Shown here: positions 55,629 to 64,000 of the stretch, in pieces
Position numbering within the stretch: the stretch's first letter is position 1
How the letters are laid out: each line of letters begins with the position of its first letter
Source: Siphonodentalium dalli
Taxonomy: Eukaryota; Mollusca; Scaphopoda; Gadilida; Siphonodentaliidae
DNA length: 64,000 nt
Direction of reading: 5' to 3'
NCBI GenBank assembly: GCA_032622095.1
Contig: CP136061.1
Location: 202,610,244-202,674,243 of the forward strand
Translations under genes and position numbers: made by a program
Notes under the pieces: model-generated
The model's input: the letters and a program-made list of their open reading frames with translations, nothing else
Database searches by the model: none
Told to the model about the DNA's origin: nothing

Positions 55629-57788
55629 GAGGCCTGGCAATATGGCGCGAGCGATTTTATCGCTCGCGCGTCGCCCGCGCAATTTCAATTTGGCGTGGGC
55701 GATATATCGCTTGCGCAACATTCACTCGCTACCCAACATACTTTTGCAGTCGTAATTTTGATGAGTTATCCGTTTGAAAACATATAAGGCAACGCGACAT
55801 CGCATCTTTGAAGCAGGAGACACATGCTATGTTAACAGTCGGCTGCCACCTGTATATCTAATTAGGTCAAACCATGCTACACACCTGAGTGACAGACTGA
55901 CGATTACATGACCTAACTGTGAACGTGCAGTGCTACCCACAAATCATACCTTACCCTGCCTTACCTACAAGGTAGTTTGATGAGCGCTGTTGACAGTGAT
56001 GGGTGGGGCTACGAAGGAATCTGCCAATCGCGCAACAGTGCTCGCTGACATGTAAACAAATGAGGTGAATGAAGTGACGAAAACAAAGAATAAATATCGC
56101 GATATCGTGCTATTAATTACATGAAATGAGTGATTTATACATAGCACGGATGGGTTATGAGATGATACAAACATAGAAGTGATTTAATTTATGATATACA
56201 CATGTACGGAATAATGTATGTTTTGACGCGATAGAAGTGGACGAAATTTCACAAATGTACCGAAGCCGCGAATGTACCGATGGATTATATAGATAAAAGT
56301 ATGGAACAAATAAATTCATGATATAATGATTGATTCTGGTTAGGTAACTTGGTCACTCAGGTATAACGGAACAAACACAAACATATCATGTACATGTATG
56401 TACAATATATGCATGGCATAATGATTGATTCTGGTTAACTTATACAATACTATCTTACCATGATGTCACCTCATACATGTATTATACAGTATAACAGCAT
56501 GTAATATATGATATAAATATATTATAATGATTGATTGATTCTGGTTAACCATTAGGTCACTTCTGTATCTGTATATGTTTCAGCGCTGAAGCCTCTCGAC
56601 TGTGTTTGCGCTGTGGGAGGACTATGATGTTGTGTCCGTTGTTACTTCGCATGTGCTCTCCTCCAGGCTGTTCCACTCCTCGATAGCGCGAATAAAGAAC
56701 GAGTTTCTGAATTGTGCCGTTTTTGCTCGTATCCTTTCGATGGAGTTTGAGTTGATACACTCCTCCTTTTCGACAAGGTTTGATGTTACAAAGCCTGGGT
56801 ACTTTTTCGCCTTTAGTTTCCTTCCTTTCTTTTTTGGTATAAGTATGTCTTTTAATAGAATAGCCGGCACCAGCCCATCCACTACTCTGCCGAACAGCTT
56901 CATTCTCATCGTGTTTCTTCTTTGATGAAGTGGCTCCATGAGTTGTTCATTTAGCATTTCGGTTACAGCCCCTTTTGTTCTTGTGCGGTAGTTATTTTCG
57001 ATGAAACGCACCCCTCTTTTGTTGATTCTTTCTATTGCGTTGATGTCTTTTTGCTGGTATGGATCGCAAACTTCAACTGCATATTCAAGGGTGGATCTTA
57101 CTGTGGATTCAAAGGCCATTTTTGTGTGTTTTTTGTCCGCTCTCCTGAGGTTTTGACGGAGGAATCCAAGGGTGCTGCCTGCTTTTCTTACTATCTTGGA
57201 TATGTGGGATGACCAAGTGAGGGTGTTGGTGATGGTTAGCCCTAGATATTGTGTTTCTTCAACTGTTTGGAGTATTTGGTTATCCAGTTGGTACATGTGC
57301 GTCGTCGTGGGTTTTATTGACAGGATGTTACATTTCTTCGCATTGAACCGCATGCCCCAAACAGCTGCCCATTTTTCTAATGACTTCAGGTCTTCTTGTA
57401 GAGCAATATGGTCTTGTTGGTTCTTTATTTGGCGGTAAAGTAGAGCACTTGGATCAGGCATAAAGGAACAAACACAACAATACCATATATGCAAGACATG
57501 TTATAACATTTATAAAAGTACTTTATTAAACATTAATAAGTTATACAACATTCATTGATAATTTCACAATTAATATATGATTATAAATTAATTAAATTTA
57601 AATATTATCACTTACCACATAATAAGTTATATGCAATATGACATATGTCAGTTTACTTGTATTTCATATGTTACAATATAAATACCCCATAAAACAGAAA
57701 TTGCCCCTGCAAAATATTTTAGCCCCTGCAAAGTATTTTGGCGAGGGCGAATTTTAGCCCCTGCAGATTTTTCATAAGGCCAGCACTG
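55629..57788 (-). mobile_element. CAG...CTG DNA element, copy B (split by a LINE)
   Basis: Inverted copy of 47994-49331. Directly outside lies the 6-bp duplication CGCCCT (55623-55628 and 57789-57794), which confirms that this transposon makes 6-bp duplications. An 883-bp LINE fragment sits inside (56563-57445). Copy B lacks some segments of A (for example around the 'gttgttgttgtgtagtttccgg' part). A short frame at 55965-56174 (minus) is shifted in copy A by a 2-bp difference, so it is unlikely to be a gene. Confidence 0.88.
56563..57445 (-). pseudogene. 5'-truncated CR1/L2-like LINE fragment
   Basis: The open frame on the minus strand holds the last ~290 codons of a LINE reverse transcriptase: LEKWAAVWGMRFNAKKCNIL, then ETQYLGLTI, WSSHISKIV, KAGSTLGFLRQNL, RSTLEYAVEVCDPY, IERINKRGVRFI, and a C-terminal SFFIRAIEEWNSL. 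The polymerase active site is missing. 'W.MRFN..KC' and the late 'WNSL' are typical of CR1/L2-like elements. A 5-bp duplication CACTT flanks it (56558-56562, 57446-57450); the empty site is visible in copy A. There is no poly-A tail. Confidence 0.9.
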
Positions 57789-57794
57789 CGCCCT

Positions 57795-59455
57795 TCTGTC
57801 TATAACAAACATTTCAAAACACACCTCAAGTATCGATAAAGTCCGAATTTGGATGTCCTTTGGTATGCTGGTAGACCAGAATTGTGGAAAGGATCTCCAC
57901 ATAGTGCAGGTTTTGTTCGCACCTTTTTCCACAGTTATGGGCCTTTGCTGGACTTGGTGTAAAACGCATCCATAACAAACGTTATGCTGTGGGTGTCTTT
58001 ATTATTGGATTTTTTGTCCATTTGCATGGTGATAACACAGGTTGGGGGAAAGGATATCCACATACTATGCATTTTGTGCATTAATTTTTACTAGAGTTAT
58101 GGGCATATTACCCTTATTTGACTTAGAAATTTGTGAATTTTCATTTTTTTCCAAAAGAACGTTTCAGCTTGTAACTTGGGCAAGGATCTTCTGATTCAGT
58201 TGTGCTTTGATAAGTTGATAGCACAGCTTGGAGGAATGGATACCGACTTATGGGGCATATGCCACACTTGGATTTGCACTTGTTTCGGTAGTCCTTGGCA
58301 TTCAATTTCAACAATGAATGTTTGATGTCTACATACTTCTACAGTGACACTAAGACAATGTCTGCAGCAATTTGTTTCAATAATGCACAAAACATTGACA
58401 GGTACTGAAATTTGCCGCGACTAAAAAATAGCTGACAAATTTTCTTTTTGCCTCCGCTTGGCCGATAGCCAACACTGAGATTCTCATATTCAAATGAAAC
58501 CGGCACTTTTGTAAAGCTCATTCCAGGGGGTCAGCAGGTTAAATAGTTCCCATTCCCAAAGGTTAAATATTTCCCATTCTGCAGTGACAAAATCATGTGT
58601 CCATGAGTGTCAATGGTGTGAATGAGGGTCATTCAGTGTGTGTTACCAAATTTGCATAAATATGGCATGTACATGCGTGGGTGGAGATAAATAAAATAAA
58701 GACTATAAAATTATCCTATCCTATCCTATCCTCTCTGCTACATTGTTTGTGTTCTTGTTTTTGGAGACCTGTTTTCGGAATGAAGTTGGATTATCATCAC
58801 ACATAATAGACCATATTACTGATACAACTTGGTGTTGTTGAATAGGGTATCTATATGTAAGTACATAAATAGGGAAGTGGTAAATCTGTTATACTTACTG
58901 ATTATTGTGGTGACGGTGATGTCGATTAAATTTGTACATGTAATGTCAGAAAGTTAAACATCAGCTAGTATTCCATTCTTCATAAATAAATTTGTGGAAC
59001 ACACCACCATACCAAACAACAGTGCACTAATCTATTCAACCCTTGAAATTTGCATTTTCTTCTATGGCATTGCTTTAGAATTGCATGAAACTCTATTTTG
59101 GCTTCTACAGACTTTTCTTTGGCATTGCCATTCGCCGTGGGTAATATTGAAGGCTCCACTAAATGAACATAAACAGGGATATCATTTGTGATCAATTTGC
59201 ACCTTGCTTGCATTTCTGACATTATATGATTTACATGTATGTGTGGTATCGAGATACGTATCATATTGTGACTCTTGTATGGAGATACTAATCGTGGCAG
59301 AACCTTATGGTCCCGTCCCTATTTAGAACAGAACTTTTGTAAGCTAACTCTACATTGAATGGAGTTTGTGATATTGTGTTAGCTGTTGCAAGTTGCCACA
59401 AAATATTTCAAGTCGAGCTACAGTCTAATTGACACTGTCTAATTAACTTTTTCAG
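57795..59455. other. Unassigned stretch upstream of the Rabin8-like exons
   Basis: Diverged pieces of 'gaaaggat(c/a)tccacata(g/c)t' and 'agttatgggc' at 57890-58110 look like another degenerate interspersed repeat. There is an (ATCCT)n microsatellite at ~58711-58733. No promoter or 5' exon of the downstream gene can be recognised by eye. Confidence 0.45.
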
Positions 59456-59679
59456 AATGTGGTGACCATGATCAGAGGATACCATGTGTTTTAGTGGAAC
59501 TAGATTAACAGAAATATGAGTGGAGCCAGGGCCACAGCAACCAGTTCATTGCCGCATAGCCCTGCTGAACTTAGTTCCCATGTGGCAAATGGTTGTGATT
59601 CATCGCCAGTTAAACCAGACACTGACTCACCAGGGGCATGCAATGGGGTGTTTTCTGAAAATTTGTCTCCACAGAAAAG
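59456..59679 (+). CDS. RAB3IP: Rabin8-like gene, first coding exon
   Basis: A 3' splice site 'aattaactttttcag' ends at 59455. The exon starts in 5' UTR, and the ATG is at 59516 (MSGARATATSSLPHSP...). The coding part is Ser/Pro-rich and low in conservation, like the N-terminus of vertebrate Rabin8. It ends '...SPQKR' at a donor aaaag|gtgaaa (59680). The exon leaves two bases of a codon, which join the first base of the next exon in frame. The ATG is chosen because it is the first in the exon in that frame. The fit of phases across all three exons is the main evidence. The N-terminal sequence alone would not identify it. Confidence 0.7.
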
Positions 59680-61020
59680 GTGAAAGTTATATCATATACA
59701 GACTTCTTAATGGTAGCAGTACCATTCCCAGAACCGTCGGTACTCTGGCAATTTTCACAGTACCGGTACTGAGTGTTGAGTACCGCCGGTACACTGTACT
59801 AGTCTGTAATCAAATTTATAGAATATATAGCCTACGTGTGTTTAATGGATGGATTACTTGATTTAGATGTTAGTTGCAGCGTTGAGCTTGCGTTAACAAA
59901 ACAACATTTGAAACAGTGTTTGCTATTGCTAAATAAATTGGTCTTATATAGTAGCAAACCAAAGCTGCAACTTGCCCCGTCCAAACTGGAAGGCAATTCT
60001 ATCTATCGGTAGTTGCAAAGACTACATTAATTTGTTGGTTAATTTAAGTACCCACATCTGCATATGTCATCGAGTGCCACAGTCGGTCTCAACATAAAGT
60101 GATCAGTTAGCGATGCTTCTTTGAAGAATGGAAACATACATAATGTGATGTAAACATAAAAGACAATGTCAAATGATCAACCGCTGACTGAGCAACACGT
60201 CATACATGTGGCACTGACTAATGTCACATACAGTTTAAGTAATGTTAAGGGGGAAATACAATGTATATTTCCATTCTTCAAAGACATCAAACGATCAAAT
60301 CGCCAACTGATATGCATATACACTTATCTTCTTTGAAATAATTGTTTTGCAGGTTTTCATTTTATGTTGAAATAGTAATTTGAATGATTGGTCAGTACAG
60401 ACAGCTTTAGGTTTAGCCCAAATATCATTGTTTTTTTTCATTTATATCAGATGCCATATTTGGAATTTTTATAGTCAGCGAATCAGTGTTTGTAAATCAG
60501 TGTTCGTTAATAGAAGTTGTTTATTATTATTTATATTTTATTGCTGTGGAAGCTTTTTCGGCTGGTTTGTTTGGTTTGCTAAAGAAGACAGTAATGCTTT
60601 AAGTAAGTTGGAAATATGGCTTGTTGCCATTCATCGGAAAGCTCTCACAAGCCATATTTCCGACTAAATCCTGAAAATTTACCCATAATTCTGCTGTGGT
60701 TAAGGAGTCGATTACTTAGAGCATTACTGTACCTTTGAAATAGTCGCACCTGAGAATATTTTGTGACCAACTCGTCAAACAACTCAAACTCAAAACATGA
60801 CGTTGCATGCTACATTTTGGATAATTAATAAATAAAATTGATGGCAATTAAACTATCCTGTTACACGGATTTACTTGTTTTTCCAGGTTTTCTGTTTATA
60901 TGTTGAAATTAAATGATTGGTAAATCGATAAGCGGAATGAATTATTTAAATTTTTCAAAATTCTCATTGTCTTCGCTACTTCTTGGCTTAAAATCAACAA
61001 TATTATTGTCTTGTATTCAG
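59680..61020 (+). other. Intron 1 of the Rabin8-like gene
   Basis: 1.34 kb. It contains a small inverted pair ('ctttgaagaatggaaa' at ~60120 and its inverse at ~60270) and one copy of the repeat at 60609-60730. No other gene. Confidence 0.75.
60609..60730 (+). mobile_element. Foldback element, partly deleted left arm
   Basis: Starts 'ggaaatatggcttgttgcc', turns at 'ggaaagctctcacaagcc', and runs out to 'gagcattactgt'. It is related to the full palindrome at 63486-63702, with most of the left arm missing. Confidence 0.8.
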
Positions 61021-61195
61021 TGACAGTCAGTCTGCCATCAACATCGGGAGCATCGAACTGAGGCGACACCATGGTCAGAGGCAAACTCACTCTGAAATCC
61101 TCTCTGGCTCACCAAAACGTAGGAGTACGACAGTGCTCGAAGCAAAGGAACATGCTTACTTCAGACTCGAACATGAACTACAAGTTGCTCAAGGG
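61021..61195 (+). CDS. RAB3IP: Rabin8-like gene, second coding exon
   Basis: Acceptor 'cttgtattcag' ends at 61020 and donor ggg|gtgagt starts at 61196. After completing the split codon it reads DSQSAINIGSIELRRHHGQR..., then SPKRRSTTVLEAKEHAYFRL and EHELQVAQG, ending in phase 0. The last part matches the segment just before the Sec2 coiled coil in vertebrate Rabin8, where '...RSPSVLEV.EK.Y..L..EL.KAQ' precedes 'ELKLKDEE'. The intron before it is 1.34 kb. Confidence 0.88.
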
Positions 61196-61364
61196 GTGAG
61201 TTTTCAATGAGTTTATTTTTCAATTTTTAATATCACCAGTGGCTCCGCAGTAATTTGCATAATCAGTGGAAAACAATGTGATGAGGCCAAACAAAAATAT
61301 ATTTGTAGTTTGGGATTCCCTACCAACCCTATTTTAAACCCCTTATCCTGTAAAACATTTTAAT

Positions 61365-62830
61365 GGTACATGTAAATCATGCCATGAATCTCTACTCTGG
61401 CTAATGCCCGTAGAGATCATATTCCACCAGTACAAAACCTTGGAACATTTGAAGTTTTGACAGGGTATCTTATAAAGTCGAAAAAATTACATGGGGAATA
61501 TATTTCCTAGTTATTGTCTGTTCTTTATTAATGTACTTCACTGTGGGTGAAGGTTCTAACTCGAAATTTAAAGATTTGAGTGAAATTGTGAGCGATTTTG
61601 CTTTGCGTCGCTTAGTGTTGAAACGATTAATCGACTAGTCGAAGTCAACGCGTTGATTAAATTAGTCGATCCCGAAATCTGCTAGTCGATTAGATGGGAA
61701 AAAGCACTACCTATGTGCTATCATGAAAGCAGTGCCATTGCACGGCCATATTATCACGTAATCTGTAACAGTTAACACATATTAACTTCTTAAAGCCTTC
61801 TTGCATTGTTCCTTTAACGATGCCACTGCCATCAGTCATGCACAGGCGGTGAACTCCATGACCTGAACTGAACCCAATGTATGCATGTGTAGGCGCTGTT
61901 TCTTTTATGGTGATCATCAATGACATGAAGTGTCGCTGCCGACTGAACACTGTCTAGTTCGATGTGACGCAATTGACCAGTGATAACTTCTCACTGTGGC
62001 GATTGTAATACTAGAATAATGATGCAACAAAATGGCTTCAATGATATACGAAACATAATTCGCGACAAGTCAAGCTGGTAAAGTCAACTCAGTAACTGAA
62101 TAGATTCTAATACCCATATCCCCCCCCACGACATGAGGCGCCTATTCAGAGAGACAATAGAACACACCCGACATCTGGTTAGCGAGACTTACGAACGAGA
62201 CTTGCCTATTTATTTCCTGGTTACCAGCGACAATTTTGTTTAAATAAAATGTTTTTATTACCTGCATTCCCCAAACCGTGAGATTATATGGAGGTTGCAG
62301 GAGAGCCGGGTTTAAGACATCAAATTGGGAGACTCACGGGCAAAACGGGAGATTATATAGTTCACGTGCTTTTCGTTTGAACGTTCTGAAGAGTTGGATA
62401 CTCCAAACTGCGATGCCACATGGCCCATTTTATACGTCATATGGGCATAGAAACGGGAACTCTTAGAAGGGGTCTGACTAGTAGTCGATTACGTCTGGCG
62501 ACTAGTCGATTCCTTAAAATCGCTAATCGTTTCAACACTAGCGTCGCTTACAATTATGGAATTTCTTCTGTGTAATTAATTCGATGTTTATTGCGATATC
62601 GGCTCACAAAAGTCAAAGAAAATCAAGAAATTTTGAATTGGGACATTTACCTACTGTGAAGTACATTCTTAAGGAACAGATAACAGCTAAGAAATATATT
62701 CCCCACGTAATATTTTTGACTTTATAAGGTTCCCTGTCAAAATTTCAAAAAGTTCCAAGGTTTTGTACTGGTGGAATATGATCTCTACGGGCGTTAGCGT
62801 TAGAGATTCATGACATGATCTAATGGTACA
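61365..62830. mobile_element. Foldback element split by a hAT insertion
   Basis: The left arm (61365-61560) and the inverse right arm (~62640-62830) share 'catgaatctct', 'cccgtagagatcatattccacc', 'agtacaaaaccttggaac' and 'aatatattcc/tcc'. Without the inserted element the whole would be ~530 bp. Ends not sharply defined. Confidence 0.8.
61613..62540. mobile_element. hAT-type nonautonomous element, nested
   Basis: 928 bp. Ends TAGTGTTGAAACGATTA and AATCGTTTCAACACTA are inverted, with subterminal 'cgactagtcg' repeats at both sides. The 8-bp duplication GCGTCGCT is perfect (61605-61612 and 62541-62548). The interior contains no convincing transposase frame. Confidence 0.95.
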
Positions 62831-62849
62831 TGTACAAATGCAGTATATA

Positions 62850-62950
62850 CTTTCCGATGAATGGCAACAAGCCATATTTCCGACTAAATCCTGAAAAATT
62901 ACCCATAATTCTGCTGTGGTTAAGGAGTCGATTAATTGGGGCATTACTGT
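62850..62950 (+). mobile_element. GGGCATTACTG foldback, single arm
   Basis: One arm only ('ctttccgatgaatggcaac' to 'ggggcattactgt'). Compare 63486-63702. Confidence 0.8.
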
Positions 62951-63029
62951 ACTTCGATGAAAATGCCTCGTCATTCTTTCCCGCATTTATACAAACAAGC
63001 CTGAGGTTAGTGTGTCTGTCATTTGCAGA

Positions 63030-63115
63030 ATGAAGTCCCCATAGGGTGAAATTAGTGACGCTATCCCACATAGGGGGCTACCATCACTAAATTCACCCTC
63101 TGGGGACCTCAATCT
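63030..63115. repeat. Diverged short palindrome
   Basis: 'gaatgaagtccccatagggtg' faces 'caccctctggggacctcaa'. It is a diverged copy of the palindrome at 63337-63423, with more mismatches around the centre. Confidence 0.8.
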
Positions 63116-63336
63116 GCATGGCCTCATCTGCTATGGGAGACATAGACTAAAATTGAAGTTCCCAAATGGTGAATATTGTGATGTGCACCCATTGCGAACC
63201 TCAATTATGCAATGTGTTGTCTGCCTATTTGGGGATATAGAGAAACTAAACAAAAAAAGAAATAGAATCTATGTGAAGAAGTTTCTATCGAAATTTTGTA
63301 ATAAAGAAACTTTCCAGAGAAGATAAGGCCTAAGCT

Positions 63337-63423
63337 GAATGAGGTCCCCAGAGGGTGAATTTAGTGATGCTAGCCCGCTATGCGGGATAGCGTCACTAAA
63401 TTCACCCTCTGGGGACCTCATTC
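63337..63423. repeat. 87-bp near-perfect palindrome
   Basis: Arms of ~42 bp starting 'gaatgaggtccccagaggg', pairing with about two mismatches around a TAT centre. It is probably a miniature foldback element inside the intron. Confidence 0.93.
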
Positions 63424-63485
63424 TGGAAATGACAGGCACACTAAAAGCAGACTTGTATGCAAAATGTGCATCTAGGCCTTACATG

Positions 63486-63702
63486 TACAGTAATGCCCTA
63501 AATAATCGACTCCTTAACCACAGCAGAATTATGGGTGATTTTTCAGGATTTAGTGGGAAATATGGCTTGTTGCCATTCATCGGAAAGCTCTCAGTGAGAG
63601 CTTTCCGATGGATAGCAACAAGCCATATTTCCAACTAAATCCTGAAAAATTACCCATAATTCTGCTGTGGTTACGGAGTCGATTATTTAGGGCATTAATG
63701 TA
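63486..63702. mobile_element. Complete GGGCATTACTG foldback element
   Basis: 217 bp. 'tacagtaatgccctaaat' at the left and 'atttagggcattaatgta' at the right; arms of ~106 bp meet at 'agctctcagtgagagct'. It ends only 20 bases before the splice acceptor of the third coding exon. Confidence 0.92.
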
Positions 63703-63722
63703 TGGCCAACTTATGTTCCCAG

Positions 63723-63818
63723 GAGTTGAAGTTGAAGGATGAGGAGACTGAGAAGTTGCTCAAGGTTCGTGACCAGATGGGGTTAGAGTTGGAGGATCTA
63801 ACAGCATCATTATTCGAG
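63723..63818 (+). CDS. RAB3IP: Rabin8-like gene, third coding exon (Sec2 domain start)
   Basis: Acceptor 'cttatgttcccag' ends at 63722 and donor gag|gtgagc starts at 63819; exactly 32 codons, phase 0 at both ends. It reads [18 protein letters not shown], then [14 protein letters not shown], which is the conserved opening of the GDP/GTP exchange domain (Sec2 coiled coil) shared by Rabin8/RAB3IP, RAB3IL1 (GRAB) and yeast Sec2. The protein activates Rab8-type GTPases in exocytosis and ciliary membrane transport, working as a coiled-coil dimer. The remaining exons lie beyond the window. Invertebrates usually have one RAB3IP/RAB3IL1 gene, so the vertebrate symbol is nominal. Confidence 0.95.
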
Positions 63819-64000
63819 GTGAGCTATCACTTGCTAATATATCTTTGGTACCCGGTATGTGTATTTATATACCTTTAGCCTATATGTTATTCCACGTGTA
63901 GCTCAAAGCACACATGTTCAACGGAATCTCTGCCATGAATATATAATACTGTATGCCACACTCTTGTATTGTTTTCTCATTTTATCCATTATTTAAACTG
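63819..64000 (+). other. Start of intron 3 of the Rabin8-like gene
   Basis: Follows the donor gtgagc. Nothing recognisable to the window end. Confidence 0.75.

Larger units (their letters stand above)
61196..63722 (+). other. Intron 2 of the Rabin8-like gene
   Basis: 2.53 kb, mostly mobile elements: a hAT-type element nested in a foldback element (61365-62830), copies of the GGGCATTACTG foldback (62850-62950, 63486-63702), and two small palindromes (63030-63115, 63337-63423). Confidence 0.85.

Noticed and set aside
55965-56174. First exon of a transposase in copy B of the CAG/CTG element
   Set aside because: The same region in copy A carries a 2-bp difference that shifts the frame, and no transposase domain follows.
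58720-59455. Promoter or first exon of the Rabin8-like gene
   Set aside because: The acceptor at 59455 implies an upstream exon, but I could not identify it or a core promoter by eye.

Overview
This window looks like nuclear DNA from an invertebrate animal. It is AT-rich, gene-poor, full of transposon remains, and its one conserved multi-exon gene is split by repeat-filled introns. Two repeat styles are, as far as I know, common in molluscs and other lophotrochozoans: degenerate blocks with GGACGGACGGAC followed by a hairpin and GTATAAAAA, and 'gctcacctgagacaaagtctc' blocks. A mollusc or close relative is my best guess, not a proof. There is no prokaryotic gene organisation, no CRISPR array and no intact tRNA or rRNA gene.

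Host genes I can support: (1) an intronless OLIG-family bHLH transcription factor (23301-24062, +); (2) the first three coding-side exons of a Rabin8/RAB3IP-like Rab exchange factor (59456-63818, +), which runs off the right edge; (3) a candidate family of very small proteins built on a ~45-codon core. The core occurs eight times between 1.1 and 20.7 kb. Only the copy at 17339-17575 has a TATA box, a start codon and a signal peptide.

Layout. 0-0.8 kb: broken LINE fragment on the minus strand. 0.8-1.4 kb: first copy of the small-protein repeat unit. 1.4-7.0 kb: nearly full-length LINE (PHD-like finger, endonuclease, reverse transcriptase) with two frameshifts and a (CAAC)n tail. 7-11 kb: TTAA-flanked MITE, LINE scraps, inverted repeats. 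11-21 kb: small-protein units mixed with MITEs and degenerate repeats. 21-26 kb: SINE, two foldback elements and the OLIG-like gene. 26-31 kb: palindromes, tRNA-derived SINE, CT/TA microsatellite. 31-32.7 kb: degenerate minisatellite. 34.5-36.9 kb: ~175-bp tandem units that switch orientation. 37-42 kb: MITE and degenerate repeats between perfect 46-bp inverted arms. 42.4-46.6 kb: foldback element made of 16-bp modules, split by a 5'-truncated LINE that is bracketed by ~650-bp direct repeats differing only in one C-run. 48-57.8 kb: two inverted copies of a CAG...CTG element with 6-bp target duplications, one carrying a LINE fragment with its own 5-bp duplication, plus a hAT-type element with a perfect 8-bp duplication. 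59.4-64 kb: Rabin8-like exons whose introns hold nested elements.

The host genes show no functional link to each other. The main stories are the small-protein family, the OLIG-like and Rabin8-like genes persisting in repeat-rich DNA, and several insertions whose exact ends can be read from target-site duplications. All calls were made by eye, without database searches.
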